Shown in pieces: positions 45,809-52,784 of a DNA stretch of 64,000 nucleotides. The stretch lies in the NCBI RefSeq assembly GCF_000661955.1, contig NZ_CP007597.1:1915605-1979604 (forward strand), written 5' to 3'. The stretch's first letter is position 1. The number at the start of each line of letters is the position of its first letter. Source of the stretch: Stenotrophomonas rhizophila. GTDB lineage: Bacteria > Pseudomonadota > Gammaproteobacteria > Xanthomonadales > Xanthomonadaceae. The notes under the pieces were generated by a model that was not told the DNA's origin, did no database searches, and worked only from the letters and a program-made list of their open reading frames with translations. A program made the translations under genes and the position numbers.

Positions 45809-45872
45809 AGCCGGGCAGAGCCCGGCTCTACGGGGCTCGGCTGTCTCGCAGCCGGGCAGAGCCCGGCGCTAC
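45809..45872 (-). repeat. Two inverse GTAG (SMAG-type) palindromes
   Basis: Copies at 45809-45831 and 45850-45872, each AGCCGGGC/AGA/GCCCGGC(T) ending CTAC. The second overlaps the end of the LytTR regulator gene, whose TAG stop (45871-45869, minus) is the GTAG end of the repeat. Confidence 0.8.
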
Positions 45873-46645
45873 GGGGTTCGCGTGGAGACCAGCTTGAGGA
45901 ACGCCTCGTTCTGGTAGCGGCTCATGCGCAGTTGCTGGCCGGTATCCAGGGTCACCACGTGGTGGCCGTTGAACCACGGATGGATCGCCTTGACCCGGCG
46001 CACGTTGACGATGGCCGAGCGGTGCACGCGGGCGAAGTGGCGCGGATCCAGGCGCGCGGCGAGGCTGGCCATGGTGTCGCGCAGCGCGTGCATGCGGTCG
46101 GCCAGGTGGATTTCCACGTTGTTGCCGGCCGCCTTGATCCAGACAATGTCATCCACCGCCACCAGCACCACGTGCTCATCCACGCGCACCGGGAGCCGCT
46201 GCAGGTAGTCGTCGCGCTGGCGCAGCGAATCCAGCGCCTGCAGGATCTGCGCCGACGCCTGCGCGCCCACCCCGGCCGCGGCCGACAGCCGGGCCTTGGC
46301 CCGCTGCAGCGTGGCGGCGAAGCGCTCGCGGCTGAACGGTTTAACCAGGTAGTCCACCGCGTTGGCTTCGAACGCCTTCACTGCGTACTGCTCGTAGGCG
46401 GTCACGAAGACCGTGGCCGGCATGCGTTCGGCACCGATGGTGGCCACCACGTCCATGCCGTTGATGGCGGGCATCTGGATGTCCAGGAACACCAGGTCCG
46501 GCGACTGGTTGCGGATGGCCGCCACCGCAGACACGCCGTCGCCGCACTCGCCGACGATCTCGATGTCGGCATCGTCGCGCAGCAGGCGCACGATGGCATG
46601 GCGGGCGATCGGTTCGTCGTCGACCACCAGTACGGTCAGGGTCAT
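45869..46645 (-). CDS. LytTR-family response regulator
   Basis: A 258-residue regulator. The receiver domain (residues 1-120) has VVDDEP, phosphoacceptor Asp in LVFLDIQMP and Lys in YLVKPFS. The C-terminal LytTR DNA-binding domain (about 145-255) has the HFARVHRSAIVNVRRVKAI and MSRYQNEAFLKLV segments. Its start overlaps the histidine-kinase stop by 4 bp, so the two form a coupled two-component system of the LytS/LytR or YehU/YehT kind. A repeat supplies its stop codon. Confidence 0.92.
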   Translation of the reverse strand: MTLTVLVVDDEPIARHAIVRLLRDDADIEIVGECGDGVSAVAAIRNQSPDLVFLDIQMPAINGMDVVATIGAERMPATVFVTAYEQYAVKAFEANAVDYLVKPFSRERFAATLQRAKARLSAAAGVGAQASAQILQALDSLRQRDDYLQRLPVRVDEHVVLVAVDDIVWIKAAGNNVEIHLADRMHALRDTMASLAARLDPRHFARVHRSAIVNVRRVKAIHPWFNGHHVVTLDTGQQLRMSRYQNEAFLKLVSTRTP

Positions 46646-47766
46646 GCCGGCGCCACCCCGGGGGTGAACTCGGGCGCGTCGTCAGCGCTCTCCAGCACCC
46701 GGAACGGCACCCGGATGCGGCACGCCACGCCTTCGGGCCAGAGCATGTCCAGCCGCACCTCGCCGGCATCGCCATACAGCTCCTTCAGGCGCAGCCGGGT
46801 GTTGGACATGCCGATGCCATGCCCGGCCGACACCGGCGGCTCGGTCGACAACGTGCTGTTGCGGTTGCGCACCTCGATGCACAGCGCGTCGCCGTCGCGC
46901 CGCGCGTCGATTTCGATGGTGTCACTGCCCACGCGCTGGCCGATGCCGTGGCGCAGCGCGTTCTCCACCAGCGGCTGCAGGATCAGGCTGGGCACGGCGC
47001 AGTCCAGCGTATCCGGGGCGATATAGGTGCGGGTGGTCAGGCGGTCCTTGAAGCGGATGCGCTGGATGCCCAGGTACAGCTCGATCAGGTCCAGTTCCTG
47101 GCGCAGGCTGATCTCTTGGCCGTCATAGTCTTCCAGGAACGCACGCAGCAGCTCGCTCAGGCGCAGCAGCATGTCTTCGGCCGACAGCGTGTCTTCGTCG
47201 AGCAGGGTGATGATCGCGTGCAGCGTGTTGAACAGGAAGTGCGGCTGCAGTTGCGCCTTCAGCGACAGCAGGCGCGACTGCGCCAGCTCGGTGGCCAGCT
47301 GGCTGGCTTCCAGTTCGCGCCGGGCCTTTTCAGCGTGGAAATGCAGGGCCTGCTGGATCGCAAACAGCGTCCAGTAGGTCAGCAGGCCAATGGCGAAGTG
47401 CTGCTCCAGGAAGTACCCCAGCTGCTCGGCAAACCCGCTGGGTTCGAACAGGGTGGAGACCAGCGCGCCCAGAATCATCGCGGCGAACGTGACGCACAGA
47501 CTGGCCAGCACCTGCGCGCCCAGCCCATGGAAGCGCCCGGTGCCGCGCATCGGGAAACGTTCGGCGAGACGGAACACCGTTGGTGCCAGCGCCGCCCACG
47601 TGTACCACTGGATCAGCGACCAGCGGGCCAGGTCCCAGAAGGGCCAGTCGGTACGGGGCATGCCCACGTTGATGGCGTTCTGCACGGCGAACACCAGGGC
47701 CACCATCGTCCACAGGGCGATGTAGCGGGACAGGCGGATCTGGGTACTGCCAAGGCGGATGAGCAT
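46642..47766 (-). CDS. LytS/YehU-type sensor histidine kinase
   Basis: A 374-residue membrane kinase. The first 150 residues contain about four hydrophobic segments without a large periplasmic loop. The His_kinase domain has the phosphoacceptor in LKAQLQPHFLFNTLHAIITLL, and the ATPase region has LILQPLVENALRHGIG and GHGIGMSNTRLRLKELYG. Signal unknown. ATG 47766 follows AGGAC; ATG 47802 is an alternative start. Confidence 0.9.
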   Translation of the reverse strand: MLIRLGSTQIRLSRYIALWTMVALVFAVQNAINVGMPRTDWPFWDLARWSLIQWYTWAALAPTVFRLAERFPMRGTGRFHGLGAQVLASLCVTFAAMILGALVSTLFEPSGFAEQLGYFLEQHFAIGLLTYWTLFAIQQALHFHAEKARRELEASQLATELAQSRLLSLKAQLQPHFLFNTLHAIITLLDEDTLSAEDMLLRLSELLRAFLEDYDGQEISLRQELDLIELYLGIQRIRFKDRLTTRTYIAPDTLDCAVPSLILQPLVENALRHGIGQRVGSDTIEIDARRDGDALCIEVRNRNSTLSTEPPVSAGHGIGMSNTRLRLKELYGDAGEVRLDMLWPEGVACRIRVPFRVLESADDAPEFTPGVAPA

Positions 47767-47949
47767 CGTCGGTCCTGCGCCGCGCGTGTGCGGCAGGCTC
47801 ATCTTAGGCGTGGGGGCAGGGGGCGGGAAGCGCCATGGCGGCCCATTACGATTGGCCCGCGCGTGGCGACGATTGGTCCCGGATCGGTTGGCGGCGGCGG
47901 GTGGGAAGCGCCTGATGCGGGTGTCCTTCACCGCCACGGAGATGCCGCC

Positions 47950-48318
47950 ATGAACCTGATCCGCACCGTCCTGATCTGCCCGCTGCTGGCTGTTTCACTC
48001 TGCGCCGCCGCCCACGCCCACGCTGGCGAGGCCCGTTACCTGGGCCTGCTCAACCGCGCGCATGACAGCGTGGTGGCGCTGGAGGTGGCACCGGCCGGCA
48101 GCGATGCGTTCGTCGCGCGCCCGATCGAGGTGCTGGCCGGTGGCGGTGGCAGCAGCATGGTGCGGCTGGGCGAGCAGGGCTGCCGCTTCGACCTGCGCAT
48201 GACCTTCGGCAACGGCCGCCGCGCGGTGTATCACGCGGTGGATGTCTGCCGTGGCGATACGCTGGCCATCCACCCGTTGCCGCGGTCGCGCGCGCAGACC
48301 GCAGTGGCCGGGCGCTGA
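47950..48318 (+). CDS. Small secreted hypothetical protein
   Basis: A 122-residue protein with a clear signal peptide (MNLIRTVLICPLLAVSLCAAAHAHA). The mature part has two cysteines (EQGCRFDLRM, VDVCRGDTL) and is mainly beta-like. No family recognised. It is divergent from the histidine kinase, with 183 bp between starts. Confidence 0.75.
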   Translation: MNLIRTVLICPLLAVSLCAAAHAHAGEARYLGLLNRAHDSVVALEVAPAGSDAFVARPIEVLAGGGGSSMVRLGEQGCRFDLRMTFGNGRRAVYHAVDVCRGDTLAIHPLPRSRAQTAVAGR

Positions 48319-48404
48319 CATCCCTCCGGCAAGCGCAGCCCTGGGCTATCATCGCGCTAGCGCCATCGGGGATGGCCGCGCGTAATACGCTCGGGGGAGC
48401 AGGT

Positions 48405-48725
48405 ATGGAAGAAATCCTGGGGCGGCTGCTGCTGATCGCGTTTCTGCTGATCATCGCCAGCCTGCCATTCAATGTGGTGATGCTGCTGTGGCTGCGCCGG
48501 GATCACCCCGCCGTGTTCACCGCGCTCGGGCAACCGCACACCTTCGGACTGGGCCGGCACCATCACGGCAATGCGGACTATGCACGTTTCCTGTTCCTGC
48601 GCCGCCACCGGCAGCTGGGTGATGCACGCATTTCGCGGATGGCCGATATCCAGCTTGGCCTGTTGGCCATCGGCGCGGGTGCCATGCTGCTGATGGTGGT
48701 GTTGATTCTGATGTGGCGCCCGTAG
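48405..48725 (+). CDS. Small membrane protein, UspB-like layout
   Basis: A 106-residue protein with hydrophobic segments at residues 4-28 and 81-103 enclosing a basic, His-rich loop (GLGRHHHGNADYARFLFLRRHRQLGD). The two-helix plan and the aromatic/Arg-rich centre recall UspB, but the match is weak. GGGGAG precedes ATG 48405. It ends before the GST gene, which is convergent. Confidence 0.6.
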   Translation: MEEILGRLLLIAFLLIIASLPFNVVMLLWLRRDHPAVFTALGQPHTFGLGRHHHGNADYARFLFLRRHRQLGDARISRMADIQLGLLAIGAGAMLLMVVLILMWRP

Positions 48726-48762
48726 CGCCACGCGTCGACCCGGCATGCGGCCATACAGGCCG

Positions 48763-49392
48763 TTACTGCAGTCCTTCGGCGGCCAGTGCCTGCTGCACCG
48801 ATGGCCGCGCACGCACGCGGGCATACCACGCCTGCAGATGCTGCAGGCCGTCGAAGTGGATATCTGCCTTGTAGTACGAGGTGAGCCACGCCGCCTGTCC
48901 CCAGCCGAGCAAGGCGAACAGGTAGGCATCGGCCACGCTGAAATGATCCCCCATGAGGTAGTCGCGGTCGGCCAGCTGCTGGTCGATCCAGGCGAAGCGC
49001 TGTTCGAGTTTCGGGCGTGCCGTGTCCACGTACTTTCCGGCGGCCACCGCGTACAGCAGTGGAATGAAGCCCTTGTGGATCTCGGTGCCAAGGAAGCTGA
49101 GCCATTCCTGCAGCCGGTAGCGATCAGGGCTGCCGACGGCCGGGGCCAGACCGCGTTCGGGTTTCTGGTCGGCCAGGTACTGCAGGATCGCAGCGCCTTC
49201 GCGCAGCACGCTGCCGTCATCCAGGGCCAGCGCCGGTACATAGCCCAGCGGGTTGACCTGCAGGTAGTCCTGGCCGTGTTCGGTGCGATGGCTGCGGTGG
49301 TCGACCTTGACCAGGGTGGCATCCAGGCCGAGTTCGTTGAGCACGATGTGCGGGGCGAGCGAGCAGGCGGCAGGCAGGTAGTAGAGCTTCAT
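48763..49392 (-). CDS. Glutathione S-transferase (beta-class-like)
   Basis: A 209-residue GST. The N-terminal thioredoxin-like domain has MKLYYLPAACSLAPHIVLNELGL with Cys10, typical of bacterial beta-class enzymes, NPLGYVPAL with the cis-Pro, and the ILQYLAD loop. The C-terminal domain is helical, with the conserved N-capping motif SVADAYLFALLGW. It conjugates glutathione to electrophiles or reduces mixed disulfides. It is divergent from the HxlR regulator, and the shared 141-bp region contains a dyad operator. Confidence 0.93.
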   Translation of the reverse strand: MKLYYLPAACSLAPHIVLNELGLDATLVKVDHRSHRTEHGQDYLQVNPLGYVPALALDDGSVLREGAAILQYLADQKPERGLAPAVGSPDRYRLQEWLSFLGTEIHKGFIPLLYAVAAGKYVDTARPKLEQRFAWIDQQLADRDYLMGDHFSVADAYLFALLGWGQAAWLTSYYKADIHFDGLQHLQAWYARVRARPSVQQALAAEGLQ

Positions 49393-49491
49393 CGCGGTAT
49401 CCAGGTGCAGGGCGGGGGCCTCGATGGGAGGCGTCCCGGCGCATTCTAGGGGCGCGGTATAAAAACGGAAGAAGGCACTATTTCGTGGTGT

Positions 49492-49510
49492 AGGTACATA
49501 ATGTATACCT
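49492..49510. promoter_or_regulatory. Dyad operator between gst and hxlR-type genes
   Basis: AGGTACATAATGTATACCT, an imperfect palindrome with 7 of 9 base pairs matched and outer arms AGGTA/TACCT. It lies 24 bp before the HxlR-type start and about 100 bp before gst. An AT-rich patch (GTATAAAAACGG) lies between it and gst. Confidence 0.6.
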
Positions 49511-49533
49511 GTTGGCACACGCGAGGCCCCACC

Positions 49534-49947
49534 ATGAAAGACAACGTATCGGGCTGCTCGGTGGAAGAGGCGATGCGTCTGCTGGGCGGACGCTGGCGGT
49601 TGTTGATCGCCTCGTATCTGCTCGACGGTACCAAGCGCTTCAACGACCTGCGCCGCGATATGCCGGCGATTTCGCAGCGCATGCTCACCTTGGACCTGCG
49701 CGCGTTGGAAGAGGCCGGGCTGATCAGCCGCACCGTGTATCCCACCGTGCCGGTGAAGGTGGAGTACGCCCTCACCGACGACGGCCGACGGCTGCAGCCG
49801 GTGGTGGAGGTGATGAAGGACTTCGGGTTGTGGGTGAAGGCGCGCGCCAGCTCAGGGCGCGTCGCTGGCGGCGCGGAACTGGAGGACTTTGTCGATGGTG
49901 AAGCCGGGCAGCATGGCGCGCAGTTCGTCGAGCATGCCGATGCGTGA
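49534..49947 (+). CDS. HxlR-family transcriptional regulator
   Basis: A 137-residue winged-helix protein with the HxlR signature: an N-terminal Cys (CSVEEAMRLLGGRWRLLIASYLLDGTKRFNDLRR), the wing in SQRMLTLDLRALEEAGLISRTVYPTVPVKVEYALTDDGRRL, and the final helix LQPVVEVMKDFGLWV. HxlR proteins of this sort often sense electrophiles or oxidants through the first Cys, which fits the divergent GST gene. The last 32 residues, after WVKARASS, overlap the neighbouring antisense gene and are not typical of the family. Confidence 0.88.
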   Translation: MKDNVSGCSVEEAMRLLGGRWRLLIASYLLDGTKRFNDLRRDMPAISQRMLTLDLRALEEAGLISRTVYPTVPVKVEYALTDDGRRLQPVVEVMKDFGLWVKARASSGRVAGGAELEDFVDGEAGQHGAQFVEHADA

Positions 49948-50226
49948 TGCCTCCGCGCTGTCTGCCGGCAACCCGGCATCCAGCGCGCGCAGGTAGGTGC
50001 CAAGCCCGGCCGCCTGCAAGGCCGGTTCGCAGTACGAGGCGGCCGCCGTGGCGATTTCGGTGGCGCTGGCGGTGCTGCGGAAGTGCTGCTGCGCATAGCC
50101 GAAGTGGCAGTCGAACAAGGCGGTCAGCGCCGGGTCCTGTGTGGTCGGGGGCGCAGGGGTCTGCGCCACCGCCGGTCCACCGAAGGCCAGGGCGACAAGC
50201 AGGGCGGCACGGAAGCGACGGGGCAT
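49852..50226 (-). CDS. Small secreted hypothetical protein
   Basis: A 124-residue protein with a signal peptide (MPRRFRAALLVALAFGGPAVA, cut before QTPAP) and a helical mature part with two cysteines (ALFDCHFGYAQQHF, AASYCEPALQAAG). No family recognised. Its 3' end overlaps the HxlR gene by 96 bp in antisense. The strong signal peptide makes it likely to be real. Confidence 0.65.
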   Translation of the reverse strand: MPRRFRAALLVALAFGGPAVAQTPAPPTTQDPALTALFDCHFGYAQQHFRSTASATEIATAAASYCEPALQAAGLGTYLRALDAGLPADSAEASRIGMLDELRAMLPGFTIDKVLQFRAASDAP

Positions 50227-50261
50227 GGCGGTCTCGGTCAAGCGGGTCAGTGACAGCAGGG

Positions 50262-51188
50262 TCAGCGCGGGCGCAGCGTCTGGACCGGGGCGACCGTTTC
50301 CAGCAGCGCCGCCACCCAGTCGATGAACACGCGCAGCTTGGCACTGACGTGGCGGTTCGGCGGAAACGCAACATACAGCGGCATGGGCGCCACCTGCCAG
50401 TCCGACAGCACGCGCACCAGCGCGCCGCTGGTGACGTGCGCGGCGGCCATGTAGTCGGGCAGCCACAGCACGCCGAGCCCGGCCACGCCCGCGGCCAGAT
50501 AGGCGTTGCCATCATCCACCGCCAGCAGATACCGCCCGTGCACGTCGCGCTGCTGGTCGTCGCGGCGCAGGGCAAAGGGCAATACCGTGTCGGTGCGCGC
50601 GCGCAGGTAGCCGACGATGTGGTGGGGGCTGCTTTCCAGGTCGTGCGGGTCCACCGGTGTGCCGGCCTGCGCCAGGTAGGCGGGCGCGGCGTACAGGCCG
50701 GCCTGCAGGTCGCCGATGCGACGGGCCACCAGTGACGGCGTGGTGATCTCGCCGCCGCGGATTACCGCGTCCACGCGCTCGTCGATCAGGTCGACATTGC
50801 GGTCGCTGACACCCAGGTGCAGCTGGATCTCCGGGTAACGCGCATGGAAGCCGGGCAGTGCCGGCGCCAGGATCAGGCGCGCCAGGGGCGCGGGCGCATC
50901 CACGCGCAGGCGCCCGCGCGGCGCGGCGGCTGCGCCGGACAGGCTGGTTTCGGCATCGTCAATGTCGGCCAGCAGGCGCAACACGCGCTCGTAGTAGGCC
51001 GCGCCGTCGGCGCTGAGGTTGACCTGCCGCGTCGTGCGATTGAGCAGGCGCACGCGCAACCGCGCCTCCAGCTGTTGCACCAGCTGGGTAACCGTGGTCC
51101 TGCTCAGGTGCAGGCTCTGCGCGGCCTTGGTGAAGCTGCCGGTTTCCACCACCCGGGCGAAGGCCTGCATTGCGTCGAACCGGTCCAT
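50262..51188 (-). CDS. LysR-family transcriptional regulator
   Basis: A 308-residue LysR regulator. The N-terminal helix-turn-helix is MQAFARVVETGSFTKAAQSLHLSRTTVTQLVQQLEARLRVRLLNRTTR, followed by the effector domain with GRLRVDAPAPLARLILAPALP and LLAVDDGNAYLAAGVAGLGVLWLPDYM. It is divergent from a RidA-family gene with 132 bp between starts, the usual arrangement for a LysR regulator and its target. ATG 51197 is an alternative start. Confidence 0.92.
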   Translation of the reverse strand: MDRFDAMQAFARVVETGSFTKAAQSLHLSRTTVTQLVQQLEARLRVRLLNRTTRQVNLSADGAAYYERVLRLLADIDDAETSLSGAAAAPRGRLRVDAPAPLARLILAPALPGFHARYPEIQLHLGVSDRNVDLIDERVDAVIRGGEITTPSLVARRIGDLQAGLYAAPAYLAQAGTPVDPHDLESSPHHIVGYLRARTDTVLPFALRRDDQQRDVHGRYLLAVDDGNAYLAAGVAGLGVLWLPDYMAAAHVTSGALVRVLSDWQVAPMPLYVAFPPNRHVSAKLRVFIDWVAALLETVAPVQTLRPR

Positions 51189-51320
51189 GCGGGGCATCCG
51201 GGAGGAATTGTTTGGATTCTACAAACAGTGATGGTCGGTGTGGGGCGTTTATCACGGGGCCGCGTCGGCCTACCGTGGCGGCAGTGCACTGGATCGGCCT
51301 GATGGCCCTTGGAGAAAACG

Positions 51321-51725
51321 ATGGCAACCCGTGACGTGGTCTTCCCGCCGGGCCGGCAGGCCCTGTACGAACGTAACCGCTATTCGCCGGCGGTACGCGC
51401 CAATGGCCTCCTGTTCGTGTCCGGGCAGGTCGGCAGCCGCGAGGACGGTTCGCCCGAACCGGTGCTCGAGGACCAGGTGCGACGCGCGTTCGAGAACCTC
51501 AACGCCGTGCTGGGCGCGGCTGGCTGCACGTTCGACGACGTGGTCGACGTTACCGTGTTCCTGGTCGATCCCGAAGCGATCTTCGAACGCGTCTGGGCGA
51601 TCGTGCCCGAGTACTGGGGCCAGGCGCCGTATCCAACCCTGACCGGCATCGGGGTGACCTGGTTGTATGGGTTCGACGTGGAAATCAAGGTGATCGCCAC
51701 GCTGCCGGACGCGGCGGCGCACTGA
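51321..51725 (+). CDS. RidA (YjgF/UK114) family protein
   Basis: A 134-residue Rid-family protein: GLLFVSGQVGSREDGS, VRRAFENLNAVLGAAGCTFDDVVDVTVFLVD and YGFDVEIKVIATLP. The arginine that binds the imine carboxylate in canonical RidA is not present at the expected position (YPTLTGIGVTWLYG), so it is probably not a 2-aminoacrylate deaminase. GGAG precedes ATG 51321. The divergent LysR gene suggests regulated expression. Confidence 0.88.
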   Translation: MATRDVVFPPGRQALYERNRYSPAVRANGLLFVSGQVGSREDGSPEPVLEDQVRRAFENLNAVLGAAGCTFDDVVDVTVFLVDPEAIFERVWAIVPEYWGQAPYPTLTGIGVTWLYGFDVEIKVIATLPDAAAH

Positions 51726-51739
51726 ACGGCATTCGCCCG

Positions 51740-52171
51740 CTAGGCGCCTGTGCTGTCTGGGGATGGCTGGGGGACAGGCAGGACGTGCAGGCCCAGTCGG
51801 GCGCAGATGACCGGCCAGCGCCTGGCCAGCAACAGCATGACCACCCAGGTCACGCCGGGCAGCGCCGGGATGAAGGCCGAAAACACCGGCAACACGACAT
51901 CGGCATGCAGCGCGCTCACCCAGCGGCCGGCGGGTGAGCCCATCTCGAGCAGTTGCGGGCCGATGAATATGGCCAGCACCTCTGCCGGCAGCATCACCAG
52001 CGCCACGCAGGCGGCGAAGGCGCCGTAGACCAGCGCCGCAACCGTCAGGGTGAACCTGCCGGCACAGGGAAGGCGACGCCAGGGCAGGCAGGCGCGCAGG
52101 GCCGGCGCCCACAACGGTACTGACACCCAGAGCAGCACCAGACCATGGAGGATCGCGTCTTCACGGATCAT
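51740..52171 (-). CDS. Hypothetical membrane protein (first of a pair)
   Basis: A 143-residue protein with about four hydrophobic segments (MIREDAILHGLVLLWVSVPLWAPALRA, FTLTVAALVYGAFAACVALVML, LAIFIGPQLLE, VLPVFSAFIPALPGVTWVVMLLLA). No domain recognised. It overlaps the upstream gene by 4 bp, and the two proteins share an overall plan, including the segment TLTVAALVYGAF versus TLLAALVYGLP, so they may be paralogues or partner subunits. Confidence 0.65.
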   Translation of the reverse strand: MIREDAILHGLVLLWVSVPLWAPALRACLPWRRLPCAGRFTLTVAALVYGAFAACVALVMLPAEVLAIFIGPQLLEMGSPAGRWVSALHADVVLPVFSAFIPALPGVTWVVMLLLARRWPVICARLGLHVLPVPQPSPDSTGA

Positions 52172-52578
52172 GTTGCGGGCCGCGCATCAAGGGGCGGCGG
52201 CAGGAGCCGCGCCCAGCGTGCGCCGAGAAAGCGCGCAGCCCATCCGGTAAACACCAGCAGGGGCAGGCCGTACACGAGTGCGGCAAGCAGCGTCGCGGCC
52301 ATGCCGGGGTGTGATGCCAGCTGATCCAGCGCGGCGGACACGGGCGGTGCCGCGAGGATCAGAAGGCGCAGTGCGACCAGGAACGCCAGGTACGCCGCAT
52401 AGGCCATGCACCCGGCGCAGGTACTGAACAGCAGCGGGCGCGGAAGCCGGCGACGGCCGCCGAACGCCCGCATCGCGGGCCACCAGAACGGCGCGGACGC
52501 CCACGCCAGATACCCCGCTGCCACGCCTCCCATCCAGGCGACCAGTTCAAGGCCGAAGGTCTCCACGACCTGCATCAT
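52168..52578 (-). CDS. Hypothetical membrane protein (second of a pair)
   Basis: A 136-residue protein with about four hydrophobic segments and an Arg/Pro-rich loop between the first two (FGGRRRLPRPLLF). ATG 52578 is chosen because AAGGAG lies upstream; the frame to 52761 has no signal for an earlier start. The ATGA overlap with the following gene indicates coupled translation. No family recognised. Confidence 0.65.
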   Translation of the reverse strand: MMQVVETFGLELVAWMGGVAAGYLAWASAPFWWPAMRAFGGRRRLPRPLLFSTCAGCMAYAAYLAFLVALRLLILAAPPVSAALDQLASHPGMAATLLAALVYGLPLLVFTGWAARFLGARWARLLPPPLDARPAT

Positions 52579-52784
52579 GCCGTCACGCTCCTTTGCTGTC
52601 TTCGGTCCGGCCGCGATCACTGCCGGCGCGATGGCACAGTAAAGGCATGCAGCGCGTTGGCGCAACGGTGCCCGCACCCCGCGCGGAGTGACCTGCCGCA
52701 CGCTGTCGTGCGTCGTCTTCACGCGGCTGCGCCAGCGGTCTGCCGATAGTGTGAGGGTCATTCTGCTTCCGCGCGCGTATCTAC

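Noticed and set aside
48722..48750. A fourth GTAG-formed stop codon, at the end of the small membrane protein gene
   Set aside because: GTAG is present at the stop, but the following bases do not form a convincing palindrome.
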